From Calamus simplicifolius (taxonomy: Eukaryota > Streptophyta > Magnoliopsida > Arecales > Arecaceae): 64,000 bases of DNA. A program made the position numbers and the translations under genes. Below are positions 23,862 to 34,090 of this stretch, one piece after another. The stretch lies in contig UESW01003880.1 in NCBI GenBank assembly GCA_900491605.1, positions 663,687 through 727,686 of the forward strand, written 5' to 3'. The notes under the pieces were generated by a model that did no database searches, had not been told where the DNA came from, and saw nothing but the letters and a program-made list of their open reading frames with translations. Each line of letters starts with the position of its first letter. The first letter of the stretch is position 1.

Positions 23862-25649
23862 ATGGATCGAAGCGGAGGAATGGAGATCAGAAGCGGATCA
23901 GAGCCAGACCTCCCGGGATTCCGGTTCCATCCCACCGAAGAGGAGCTTCTCGACTTCTATCTCAAGAGGATGGTCCTCGGCAAGAAGCTCCAGAACTCCA
24001 ACATCATCGGCACCCTCAATCTCTACCGCCACGACCCCTGGGAACTCCCAGGTATATATTATATTATATTATGATCTCAGCTGATCGATCGTACTATTGA
24101 TGATCACTTGATGATTTAATTAATCTTTCGTAACGTAGTTTCTAACAAGGTTTTAAATCTCGATCGTGGCTGCAGGGCTGGCGAAGATAGGGGAGAGGGA
24201 GTGGTACTTCTTCGTGCCGAGGGACAGGAAGAGCGGGAACGGAGGGAGGCCGAACCGGACGACGGAGCGGGGGTTCTGGAAGGCGACCGGGTCGGACCGC
24301 CCGATCCGGAGCTCGGCCGATCCGAAGCGCCTCATCGGGCTGAAGAAGACCCTGGTCTTCTACGAGGGCCGGGCCCCGCGCGGGACCCGGACCGACTGGG
24401 TCATGAACGAGTACCGCCTCCCCGACGCTCCCATCAACTCCACCGCCACCGTCCCTCCTCACAAGGTGGCCACTAATTAATAACACTGCTCACAGTAGTA
24501 CTGTGCCTTGCCTTCGATTCTATAGATCTTGATCACAAGGTTACAATGAGGTCTTTTCATGAGCATGCCATTAATTAGAATATTTGGTTTAATATTAGTT
24601 TATTAATTTATTAATTTATTTTTTTTTTGTGTGGAAATTAATTAAAAATAGGGGGCCATGACTCATGACTCATGACTCATGAGGTCAACCCCCTGGTGTG
24701 GGGTTGACGAGCAAGTCAACATGGGCCGCCATGGCTGCAGGCTTCAGAACACAACACATTCGAACTTGGTTAGCCTGTCATTTTTGAATTCTAGAGGTCT
24801 TAGGAGGTAGGTTGGTGGCATATCCCACTCCACTAAATTAAAAGGGCCAACGAACATAGTCATATATAGGACCGTCAACATGCCATGGTTGTTATGTCAT
24901 CATCCTAGAAAAAGCTTTAAAGAAGATTACGGTTCTAAGCTTTTCTTGCAAATTAAGGTCTTATGTTTGAACTCTGAAACTAATGCGTGGAATTGACCAG
25001 TTGTCGTCAATGGAGAGAACTTTCAGAGAAGAAGGTTTAATCACAATTAGCGGTATGAATATATATTATTCTGGGGGATTAAATTATCTTAATTGTGGCT
25101 GTGCAAGCTCTATATATATGGTAGACAACTGCAAAGAATTAATGTACAATAAATAGTAAAATCTCTTCCAAAATGTATAATTGAATGGATGCACTGTTTG
25201 TAGGAGTACTCCAACTAGCTAGGAATGCAATACGGTGATGGAACTAATTATTAATCTGTTCTTGTGCCCACTTTGTCCAGGAGGATATAGTGTTATGCAA
25301 AATCTATAGAAAGGCTACATCATTGAAGGTGTTGGAACAGAGAGCAGCCATGGAAGAAGACACGAGAGCATCGCATGTCTGCATGTCGATGGTGGATAAT
25401 GTGTCATCAGATGATCAGGAAAATTATCAAACTTCATCAATGCCTTTGGACAATGGAGATCCAAAGGATATCAAAGAAGAGGCACAGAAGGAGGTGGAAG
25501 TCACATCTGCGTCCATTCCACAAGTGTCTCTCCCAAAGCTTCAGGTTCCAAAGAATAGCTTGGATTGGATGCAGGATCCTTTCTCGACTCAAATGCGTAG
25601 CCCATGGCTGGACCAATGGTCTCCATACGCAAATTTGCTCAACTTTTAA
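23862..25649 (+). CDS. NAC-domain transcription factor (three exons, 282 aa)
   Basis: Plant-specific DNA-binding transcription factor. Exons: 23862-24051, 24176-24465, 25281-25649, with GT donors and AG acceptors at each junction. Codons join in phase (PWELPG|LAKIG, with a codon split after its first base; then PPHK|EDIVLCKIY). All NAC subdomains are present in order: A, LPGFRFHPTEEELLDFYLKR (about 20-40); B, NLYRHDPWELP; C, EREWYFFVPRDRK and NRTTERGFWKATGSDRPI; D, IGLKKTLVFYEGRAPRGTRT and DWVMNEYRLPD; E, EDIVLCKIYRKATSLK. The C-terminal activation region is acidic and Ser/Gln-containing and ends WLDQWSPYANLLNF. The domain text resembles the LOV1/ANAC035 and NAC22-like groups, but I cannot fix the orthologue, so no symbol is given. 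No transmembrane segment or miR164-like site noticed. Start codon chosen as the first ATG before the domain; a second Met follows seven codons on. Confidence 0.95.
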
Positions 25650-28043
25650 GTACCGAAACGCTCACTGATTTGTGTGCTAAGGAATGCATCAGCCCATCTG
25701 ATGACAACCGAATGAGGCTTGGCAGCACATACTAGCATACATTAAAAGACTAGAAAATGCTGATATCTTTTCCTTTCTTTCTTTCTTTCTTTCTTTCCCT
25801 TTTGTTTTTTAATTACTAGAAGTGATGATTAGGTTGAGAGACCTATCTCCTAGTTCTCAATGTAAGTAGTAGGGATAAGAAAAGACTGAGACTTATCTTT
25901 TTGTTGTGGAGGCTAATTTGTGAACAAAAGTCATTGTGATAACTGATGGAATCTGTATTCTGGTATTAATTTAAAGGATTTTATGTTGTGCTTCTAATTA
26001 GAAAAGAATCATGGCTAAAATATATTTTTGATCCTCCCAACTTTCGCTCAAAATTCATTTTACTCGTCAATCAAACTTTGATCTCTTATGTTTTAAAAAT
26101 AGCTGGCTGTCATTTGATGCAGACGTTATGAATTAATTGATAGAATAATAAGTTAGCTATTCTATAAATTTTCATGACCTATTCAAACAGGATATCATAA
26201 AATATGTGGAACTAAACGATAGCTACTGAAAGTTTGAGGACCAAATTATAGTTTCTTCAAAAAATCATTTATCCATGTTTGACAATGTCTCGAAGATAGG
26301 ATCATGTTTAATTATATGATCATGACAGAGGTGAATCAATGCTTTCAAGGTGTGTGAATGCATGACCGTTGCATATTATCTCTACTTGGTTGGACATCTC
26401 AAGCATTTTAAAGCATGACAGTGGTTGTAGGATGATCGCAATATCCAATAAGCGTTGGAACCACCAGCCTCTGTTCTCTGTTCTGTAACTATTCATGTAC
26501 AAAGATGGGATTATTATGGAGCTTGGAATGGGATCGGATCTAATTAATCAGTCCTTAGTTGCAGTGACAGAGCATTGCTGCTTCATTTTTTTTTTCCCTT
26601 CCTCATTAATGAATCTAGAAAAAGAAAACAAGGAAAAGAAGAAGGTGTCTCCTCTTCCAAGGTGTGGAAGACTCCTCAGTTTTCGCAGGATTAGCCGCAG
26701 AAATTTACCATGAAATTGGCCTCCATGCATGCATGGTTGGCCTCCCAAAAGGAAAATGACTTTGGTCCCCTGCTTCCAATAATCTATGACTGTAGATACT
26801 GAAGACCAATTAGCACCTAACATTCTTATACGTCGATGTCATTATAAAGCTCAGATATAAAAATCAGCTATCACATTAAGTCCAGCTGGTGACACCAATT
26901 AAATTGATCATAAATCAGTCTAACAGAGCTTCGAGAAACGTGCAATCTGGGCAACAAAGAGAGTAGAGATCTCTAGAAAGTTTTGCATTCCTAGGATGAA
27001 CCGCTGCGGCGTTCTCGGAAACTTCCCTTTGTCTTTTAGTGCCATGGATATTAGGGGTGAGAAATTAAGTCAATGTGCCATAAGTTTTGGCTGTTGATAT
27101 TAAGGATAATAAATCATGCCAATATATCGTAAATGAATTATGTTAATTTAAGAATATAATAGTAAATATGTTAATTGAATCTAATTTGTTCATTAATTAT
27201 ATTAAAAATTTAGATTCAACTCGATACGTATTATATGGGTTATATGGTACGATTCTATGACCCAGCTAATAAATAGGACATATTTGAATTGGCACGAATG
27301 AAGAATGCATGATTCTTTTCAAATCATGTAAACCTAACAACTAATTTTACTCCATCTAATATGTGTAATCCATGTTTTAGGTTTTATCCAAGGCAATGCC
27401 GAAACACTCAAAGTGTCCTCCACTTCTTCTTTTTTTTCTATTTTACTTATTTTATATATTAAATAAAGATATATAAATATTTTTTTAATAGAAGATAAAC
27501 ATGCCTAATGGATCATATTCATATTTGTAAGTTGTATTATTTGTGTCGAGTTATTTAATAATCATGCCAATTATGGATCAATTTTGAATTAGTGGGTTAA
27601 CATAAGACTTTTTTTAATCATATTTGATTGATCAATCCAATTTTGATTCATTATTAGTTTTCAAAATTATCCTAATGTGGTATTACCAGCTTTGTCCTTC
27701 ACTTCCCAAAAAAAAAAAAAAACTGAGTTGAAACATTTTTTTTAATGAAGGGAGAGGGTTGCATTTCAACTGATTCAGAAAATTTTTTCTTTAAAATTTT
27801 ATTTTTAAAATATTCATTAATTCGCTCTACTATAATGATATGTCATTTAGATAAAATACATCTCGGAGAATGAATAGAATTTAGGCTCTCAGCCAACAGG
27901 GAAAATTTTATGACCTGTGCTAGTTGATGCACCTAAAAATATTTGTCTTGACTTGCAACTTAATATTAATTATGTATCTAGCATAGCTATTGAGAAGCAG
28001 ATAATAGTTGTTAGCCTCTCCAACAACACCTGTTAGGGATCAA
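25650..28043. other. 3' flank of NAC gene and intergenic DNA
   Basis: The first few hundred bases are the likely 3' UTR, including a CTTT microsatellite at 25773-25797. The segment 26010-26270 begins GGCTAAAATATATTTTTGATCC and ends with a loosely inverted version (GTTTGAGGACCAAATTATAG), a weak sign of a small transposon. No gene recognised. 27420-27860 is very AT-rich. Confidence 0.5.
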
Positions 28044-28048
28044 TTAAT
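28044..28048. repeat. TSD of copia element (left)
   Basis: TTAAT at 28044-28048 is matched exactly by TTAAT at 32864-32868 directly after the right LTR. Confidence 0.9.
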
Positions 28049-28372
28049 TGTTGGGCCTGGTGTGGTGCTATTAAGGCCCAGGTGGGCTAACTTGTATTGG
28101 GCTGGGTTTGAGTCCAAGGGTTGAGATTAAATCAAGTCACGGGTGTACACGGGCTTGGGGATTAGTTTAATCTCATTGGTTTAGTCCATGGGAGTTTTTT
28201 GTTGAGTCTGGGCCTGGCCCACTTCGTGGATGTATTTAAACTCTAGTCTCTAGGGTTTGGATGGAATAGAGAACAGATTCTTTCTCCCAAAAAATTCCCT
28301 TCTCTCATCATAGGGCGGCAGCCCTTTCTTTCTCCTCCCCATCTTCCTCCTTTCAAGAAGTAAACCCTAACA
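28049..28372 (+). repeat. 5' LTR of copia element
   Basis: 324 bp, TGTTGGGCC...CCTAACA. Contains a TATA-like TATTTAAA at about 28231 and a pyrimidine-rich region before its end. Nearly identical to 32538-32863. Confidence 0.97.
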
Positions 28373-28374
28373 AG

Positions 28375-28393
28375 TGGTATCAGAGCCAGGTTC
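28375..28393 (+). promoter_or_regulatory. primer-binding site (initiator Met tRNA)
   Basis: TGGTATCAGAGCCAGGTTC starts two bases after the LTR end. This is the common plant copia primer site complementary to the 3' end of initiator methionine tRNA. Confidence 0.95.
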
Positions 28394-28501
28394 AAGGAGT
28401 AATCTGGAGGCCTTCAAGGAGTTGAAATAATTTCAACAGAATCTCGTCAAGGTACTTCTCTATTTTATAAATTTATTTTTGTGCTATTTTTGAAATTGGC
28501 C

Positions 28502-29430
28502 ATGGGAAGTAGCATAAAAATAGAGGTTGAGAAGTTTGATGGGAAGGGAAGTTTCTCCATGTGGAAAGTCCGGGTAGAGGACCTCCTTGTGCAGCAGGGT
28601 TTAGATTTGGCTTTGGAGGAAAGGCCAGATGGGATGACAGACAAGCAGTGGATTTCATTGGAGAAGAAGACATGTTCAATGATCAGGGGCTGTCTGGCGG
28701 ATTCAGTCCTCTATTCAGTGCTGGAGGAGAAGACCCCGAAGGGACTCTGACGAAGTTGCACACCCTCTATATGGGGAATATGTGCAACAAGTTGATGTTG
28801 AAGAAGCGCCTCTACAGCCTTCGGATGTCAGAAGGTGGAGATGTGCTGGGTCACATCCAGATATTCGACCAGATGAGCAATGAACTTCTGAATGTTGGGG
28901 TCAAGATGGAGGAAGAAGATAAAGCACTTCTGCTTTTATGTTCAATGCCCACGTCTTATGACTCATTGGTCACAACACTGCTCTATGGGAAGGAGACATT
29001 AATTTATGAAGATATTGTCTCGGTGCTTCGGACGAATGAGCAGAGGGAGAAGATGACCAAGGAAGCTGTTCCCCAGGAGGGTCTATCAGTTGGGGAAAGG
29101 ACAGGCAGAGGTAGGGGCAGGGACAGAAGTAAGTCTGGAGGACGATCAAAGTCCAGAAAAGGCAAGAGAGAGTTGAAGTGCTATAAGTGTGGAGAGGTAG
29201 GACATTTTAAGAAGAATTGTCCTAAGTGGAAAAATCAGAAGGGAGAAAAAGGAGGATCTGAGTCAGTGAGTACAGTTGCAGATCAGGAGGTGGAGGATGA
29301 TCTCTTGGTTGTATCAGATAATCAAGGCACAGCACAGAGATGTGGACCTTGGATTCAGCCTGTTCTCATCATTACACTCCCAACCGGTCATGGTTCAGTA
29401 CTTACACAGAGGTTGAGGAGGGGAATGTGA
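28502..29430 (+). pseudogene. copia gag and start of protease, frame-broken
   Basis: Gag starts MGSSIKIEVEKFDGKGSF at 28502 and runs to about 28748, then continues one frame over from TKLHTLYMGNM through LVTTLLYGKE to the zinc knuckle CYKCGEVGHFKKNC (about 29179-29220), which binds element RNA. The basic stretch GRGRGRDRSKSGGRSKSRKG precedes it. A second shift near 29330 separates gag from the protease. As the sequence stands, the full Gag cannot be made from one frame. Confidence 0.9.
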
Positions 29431-29645
29431 CTCTTGGAGATAATCACCCTTGCAAGGTGGCAGGTATTGGCACAGTGAGGGTGAGGATGTTTGATGGTAT
29501 GGTGCGCACTCTTACCAGTGTGAAGCATGTTCCAGAACTCAAGAAGAATCTGGTATCACTGGGGTACTTGGAGCGGACTGGATATAGCTTCAGCAGTCGT
29601 GCCAGGAGTGGAGTTCTTACATCTCCAATGGAGCCATGGTGGTGA
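29340..29645 (+). pseudogene. copia protease fragment
   Basis: Begins at the aspartic-protease active-site text WTLDSACSHH, followed by the pre-integrase segment (GNVTLGDNHPC, TLTSVKHVPELKKNLVSLGY). It runs to two consecutive TGA codons at 29643-29648. Between about 29605 and 29665 the homologous text (SNGAMVVMREEAG) lies in a neighbouring frame, then returns to the original one, so two opposite small shifts bracket this patch. Confidence 0.85.
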
Positions 29646-29678
29646 TGAGGGAGGAGGCTGGAAAATAATCTATACAAG

Positions 29679-32519
29679 ATGGAGGGCTCTGTGATGACTG
29701 TGAAATCTGAGGTGGCAGCTGTGGAGCAAGATCCCCGGGATGTGTACAGGATGTGGCATTACCGCCTGGGCCACATGGGAGACAAGGGGATGAAAGAACT
29801 GAGCAAGAGAGGTCTGCTTCCAGACTTGAGTAGCGGAGATATGGAGATCTGTGAGCCTTGTCAGATGGGAAAGCAGAGGAGAGTACAGTTCTCAGTCAGC
29901 ACAGCTAGGAGTGCTGAACCTCTGGAGTTAGTACACACAGATGTCTGGGGACCAGCCCCAGTTTCTGCAAGGAATGGGGCCAGATACTTTATGACCCTGA
30001 TAGATGATTTCTCAAGGAAGCTGTGGATCTACTTTATGAAGGAGAAATCAGAGGTCTTCACCAAGTTCAAAATCTGGAAGGCTAAGGTGGAGAAGGAGCA
30101 GGGTAAAAGTGTGAAGTGTCTGAGGTCTGATAATGGCGGGGAATACACCAGCAGGGAGTTCCAGATTTTTTGTGAGGAGTGGGGCATCAGAAGGCACTTC
30201 TCGGTGATGGGAACTCCTCAACAGAATGGGGTGGCTGAGAGGATGAACAGAACACTATTGGAAAAGGCAAGATGCTTAAGGCTGCAGGCAGGGCTTCCAA
30301 AGATGTTCTGGGTTGACGCAGTAGATGCAGCTAGCTACTTGGTCAATCGGTCACCGCACACCAGGTTAGATGGAGACATTCCAGAGGAGATATGGTCTGG
30401 AAGGAAGACAAGCCTAAACCATCTAAGAGTGTTTGGATGCACAGCATATGTGCATGTTGGAGCTGGGGAGCGGAGTAAGTTGGATGCCAGGTCTAAGAAG
30501 ATGGTGTTCCTAGGCTACCCGCGAGGAGTCAAGGGGTATCGGCTATGGGACCCCTTGGAGAAGAAGGTTGTCATCAGCAGAGATGTAACCTTTGATGAGA
30601 GCTCAATCCTCCAGAACAGAAGTGGCATGGATGCACAGCAAGGACTACAGGAGGTAGAACACGGTAACACTAGTCAGACAACCTCCTATACAGTTGTGCC
30701 ATTTGCTAGTGGACCAGGAGGATTTGAGATTCAGGTGGAGAGGACTGACAGAGGGGGTAGAAGCCAGGGAGTTCAGCAGGATGCAGCTGGACAGGGGACT
30801 GATACTGGGATCGCACAGCAAAGGCCCAGGAGGAACGTGCGACCACCAGTTCGATACGGCTTTGAGGATTCGTTGTCATATGCCCTGGTGACAGCGAATG
30901 GAGACCCTTTCACCTATGAGGAGGCTATGGAAAGTCAGGATAGAGATAGGTGGATCCATGCTATGACAGAGGAAATGCAGTCTCTTCACAGCAATAATAC
31001 GTGGCAGGTGGTCCAGCTGCCACAAGGAAAGAAACCCATTGGTTGTAAATGGGTTTATCAGCGCAAGGAAGGAGCTTCAGAACAAGAGGGTGTCAGGTAT
31101 AAGGCAAGACTAGTGGCCAAAGGATACTCTCAGAAAGAAGGCATCGATTATGGTGAGATATTTTCTCCAGTTGTCAGGCACACTTCCATCAGACTATTAT
31201 TGAGTATTGTAGCAGCTCAGGACTTGGAGCTGGAGCAGATGGATGTGAAGACAGCATTCTTCCATGGTCATTTGGAGGAGAGCATCTACATGGAGCAGCC
31301 ACCAGGGTTTAGAGAACCAAGATCAGATGGGAAAGTCTGTTTGCTGAAGAAATCTCTGTATGGGCTGAAGCAGTCGCCGAGGCAGTGGTACAAGAGATTT
31401 GACACTTATGTTAGGAGCATTGGACTTTCCAGGTGTGAGTATGATTCTTGTGTGTATGTTAAATCTCTGGATGATGGGTCTAGGATGTACTTACTCTTGT
31501 ATGTAGATGACATGCTGATAGCATGCAAGAGTGAGAAGGCTGTACAGGAACTGAAGATAGCTTTGTCTCGGGAGTTTGAGATGAAGGATCTGGGGCCAGC
31601 CAGGAAGATCCTAGGGATGGAAATCATCAGAGATAGATCCAAAGGTGTGCTGCATCTGAGTCAGGGTGGCTACATTAAAAAGATTCTGGAGCGATATGGG
31701 ATGAAGGATGCCAAACCGACAGCACTACCTTTGGCAGCACATTTTTCCTTATCGAAGACCATGTCACCACAGACTGAGGTGGAGGCTCAGGAGATGGAGA
31801 AGGTACCATATGCTTCTGGTGTTGGGAGCCTTATGTATGCCATGGTATGTTGTAGGCCAGACATAGCCCATGCAGTGAGCCAGGTGAGCAGGTTCATGGC
31901 GCAGCCTGGTAGGGAGCACTGGCGAGCACTGAAGGGAATCTTCAGGTACTTGGTAGGTACAGTTGGGGTTGGTATTTGCTATGGACAGCAAGAAGATGCT
32001 GAGAGATCCAACTTATCCAAGGAGGCTCGTGGGCAGTTATATGGGTATGTGGATGCAGACTTTGGTGGAGATGTGGACACTAGGAGATCCACAACAGGCT
32101 TTGTGTTCAGCCTGTTTGGTGGTCCAGTATCGTGGAGATCATGTCTGCAGCCCATTACAGCCTTATCTACCACGGAGGCAGAATACATAGGTATCACAGA
32201 GGCAGCAAAGGAAGCTCTTTGGCTGAAGGGCTTGATGCTGGAGATGGGACTTGATCAGAAGGTTGTCCAGGTGCATAGTGACAGCCAGAGTGCTCTGATG
32301 CTTGCGCAGAATGCAGTCTATCATGCCAGGACGAAGCACATTGACCTCAGATACCACAGGATCAGAGAGCTGGTGGAAGATGGTGAGGTGGAGCTGGTGA
32401 AGGTACACACCAAAGAAAATCCAGCAGATGCACTGACTAAGGTTCTTCCACGGGACAGTTTTCAAAAGTGTATTTCGTTGTTAAAGCTGATGGACACAGT
32501 GGACGTGCTGAGGCCTTGA
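29679..32519 (+). CDS. copia integrase - reverse transcriptase - RNase H polyprotein part
   Basis: Open frame of 946 codons. The integrase zinc motif has paired His (WHYRLGHMG) and Cys (ICEPCQMGK) near residues 23-67. The DDE core is seen as VHTDVWGP, SDNGGEY and TPQQNGVAERMNRTLLEKAR, all three acidic residues intact. RT spans about 430-680 with QMDVKTAFFHG and the catalytic YVDDML. RNase H near 790-920 has YGYVDADFGGD, LSTTEAEYIG, VHSDSQSALML and ENPADALTK. It ends at TGA 32517-32519, 18 bp before the 3' LTR. The true polyprotein begins upstream; this Met is just the first in the surviving open frame. Confidence 0.95.
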   Translation: MEGSVMTVKSEVAAVEQDPRDVYRMWHYRLGHMGDKGMKELSKRGLLPDLSSGDMEICEPCQMGKQRRVQFSVSTARSAEPLELVHTDVWGPAPVSARNGARYFMTLIDDFSRKLWIYFMKEKSEVFTKFKIWKAKVEKEQGKSVKCLRSDNGGEYTSREFQIFCEEWGIRRHFSVMGTPQQNGVAERMNRTLLEKARCLRLQAGLPKMFWVDAVDAASYLVNRSPHTRLDGDIPEEIWSGRKTSLNHLRVFGCTAYVHVGAGERSKLDARSKKMVFLGYPRGVKGYRLWDPLEKKVVISRDVTFDESSILQNRSGMDAQQGLQEVEHGNTSQTTSYTVVPFASGPGGFEIQVERTDRGGRSQGVQQDAAGQGTDTGIAQQRPRRNVRPPVRYGFEDSLSYALVTANGDPFTYEEAMESQDRDRWIHAMTEEMQSLHSNNTWQVVQLPQGKKPIGCKWVYQRKEGASEQEGVRYKARLVAKGYSQKEGIDYGEIFSPVVRHTSIRLLLSIVAAQDLELEQMDVKTAFFHGHLEESIYMEQPPGFREPRSDGKVCLLKKSLYGLKQSPRQWYKRFDTYVRSIGLSRCEYDSCVYVKSLDDGSRMYLLLYVDDMLIACKSEKAVQELKIALSREFEMKDLGPARKILGMEIIRDRSKGVLHLSQGGYIKKILERYGMKDAKPTALPLAAHFSLSKTMSPQTEVEAQEMEKVPYASGVGSLMYAMVCCRPDIAHAVSQVSRFMAQPGREHWRALKGIFRYLVGTVGVGICYGQQEDAERSNLSKEARGQLYGYVDADFGGDVDTRRSTTGFVFSLFGGPVSWRSCLQPITALSTTEAEYIGITEAAKEALWLKGLMLEMGLDQKVVQVHSDSQSALMLAQNAVYHARTKHIDLRYHRIRELVEDGEVELVKVHTKENPADALTKVLPRDSFQKCISLLKLMDTVDVLRP

Positions 32520-32523
32520 AAGC

Positions 32524-32537
32524 ACCAAGGTGGAGAT
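32524..32537 (+). promoter_or_regulatory. polypurine tract of copia element
   Basis: The purine-rich AAGGTGGAGAT directly precedes the 3' LTR at 32538 and would prime plus-strand DNA. Confidence 0.75.
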
Positions 32538-32863
32538 TGTTGGGCCTGGTGTGGTGCTATTAAGGCCCAGGTGGGCTAACTTGTATTGGGCTGGGTTTGA
32601 GTCCAAGGGTTGAGATTAAATCAAGTCACGGGTGTACACGGGCTTGGGGATTAGTTTAATCTCATTGGTTTAGTCCATGGGAGTTTTTTGTTGAGTCTGG
32701 GCCTGGCCCACTTCGTGGATGTATTTAAACTCTAGTCTCTAGGGTTTGGATGGAATAGAGAACAGATTCTTTTCTCCCAAAAAATTCCCTTCTCTCATCA
32801 TAGGGCGGCAGCCCTTTCTTTCTCCTCCCCATCTTCCTCCTTTTCAAGAAGTAAACCCTAACA
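32538..32863 (+). repeat. 3' LTR of copia element
   Basis: 326 bp. Compared with the 5' LTR it has one extra T in the run before CTCCCAAAAAA and one extra T before CAAGAAGTAAACCC. No substitution was seen by eye along the rest. Confidence 0.97.
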
Positions 32864-32936
32864 TTAATAACATATGCTAACTGTCGAAAGTCAAAATTAT
32901 TAGCCCCCAACATCACTTGACTTTCAACAATTGTTC

Positions 32937-33445
32937 ATCAACTTTGATGGAACTGAACGGGAAAGACTAGCTGGATCTTCTTTTATTATTCGGAGGCTTG
33001 ATGAAGCTTTACTGTCGGCAGGCGGGTTTGGCTTCTTCGATTTCTTTGTCCCTATGACGGAGCTTTATGCTATGTGGGCTGGTATCTCCCACGCCGTTCG
33101 GAGGCTCCATGCTCTCATCCTTTTCATCGAAGGGGATTCTCTGTCTGTCGTTCGGTGGCTTCAAGCGGGAGACTGTGACCATCCTTCGACCAATCCCCTT
33201 CTACGTGATATCTGGTCAATTCTAAGTCAATCCCACAGAGTTCACGTCCAGCACATATACCGGAAAGCTAATTCTGCGGCTGACTGAGTTGCGGCGGCGA
33301 TGGCTCATCATTCGAGTTTTTGGACATGTAATCAGGGTGATCCCTGTCCTGTTGCTTTTAAGCAGATTTTGTATTCTAAAATGTCTAGACTGACTCGCAC
33401 AAGGTTAGTATGATCGCCCGTTTATAAAAAAAAAAAAAAAAAAAA
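32937..33445 (+). mobile_element. 5'-truncated L1-type LINE with RNase H domain and poly(A) tail
   Basis: A short LINE remnant between an 8-bp duplication (AATTGTTC at 32929-32936 and 33444-33451), ending in a 20-A tail at 33426-33445. It begins within a plant-L1 RNase H domain. The domain shows the four acidic catalytic positions: FDGT, TELYAMWAGISHA, FIEGDSLSVVRW and YRKANSAAD. The frame stops at TGA 33285-33287 directly after SAAD, where a Trp codon is usual in this family. Homologous text (VAAAMAHHSS) continues in frame after the stop. The structure is classic target-primed insertion of a truncated copy. Confidence 0.88.
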
Positions 33446-34000
33446 TTGTTCCAAACAATACCAAAATATCTTTGGTCCTCTATCACCTTTTTCTCTCTAA
33501 TAACATGACAACATTTTTCCACATAAACAAACTTAACATGTTAGAGAACCAATAAAGCATAGACACAGGGTCGATGGGAAAGATAGGTCCCCAGCTAATG
33601 CACATGAAAAGTTTTATGATCTACTCACTGTTGACTAGGAAATTTAAAATTTAATTACCCTCCATATATTGCACAAATTGTTGTGATGACCTCAAGATGG
33701 ATTGTTTCTTAGACCTCTCTCTAGTTCTTTAGTCCAGTGAAATTTACATATTAGTTCTAATAGATATAATTCATATGCTTGGCTATGGTTTAGTAGTAGA
33801 TTATTTCTCCACTGCAATTTAAAATGATGAATTTAGTAATTGTATAAGGGAAACATGAGGGTTGGAATCCTTTGATATTTTTTGGTTCATTAATTGGGTT
33901 GAAAGAAATATAGAAATTTTTCTAATAAAATATTAATCCTCTTCATATATTTGTCTACTATTTTCTCCTAAGAAAAATTTGCATTGCGGAAGGGAAGGTG

Positions 34001-34090
34001 TAGCATTTTAAAAGTATTTTGAGATTACATAAACCTTCTATGTCCTAGCATTTTAAAAGTACTTTGAGATTATGTAAACCTTCTATATCC
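34001..34090. repeat. 45-bp tandem duplication
   Basis: Two adjacent 45-bp copies start TAGCATTTTAAAAGTA and end ACCTTCTATGTCC or ACCTTCTATATCC, with about four differences between them. Confidence 0.85.

Larger units (their letters stand above)
28049..32863 (+). mobile_element. Ty1/copia LTR retrotransposon, very young, gag/protease frame-broken
   Basis: A complete 4815-bp element: LTR (28049-28372), initiator-Met primer site, gag, protease, integrase, reverse transcriptase, RNase H, purine tract, LTR (32538-32863), TSD TTAAT. Integrase before RT defines the copia order. The LTRs start TG and end CA; by eye they differ only by two extra T residues in the right copy, so insertion was very recent. 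Gag and protease are spread over different frames by single-base shifts near 28748 and 29330, plus a short out-of-frame patch at about 29600-29665. The 946-codon integrase-RT-RNase H frame is open. Young LTRs with several shifts suggest either assembly errors or mobilisation of a defective copy in trans. Confidence 0.97.

Noticed and set aside
24142..24486. Minus-strand and second-frame open frames over NAC exon 2
   Set aside because: Shadow frames of a GC-rich exon whose plus-strand frame encodes an unmistakable NAC domain.
26010..26270. Possible small inverted-repeat transposon after the NAC gene
   Set aside because: Only short, loose similarity between the ends and no target duplication could be found.
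28473..28679. Minus-strand open frame over copia gag, and similar ones across the polyprotein
   Set aside because: Antisense shadows of the element's coding strand.
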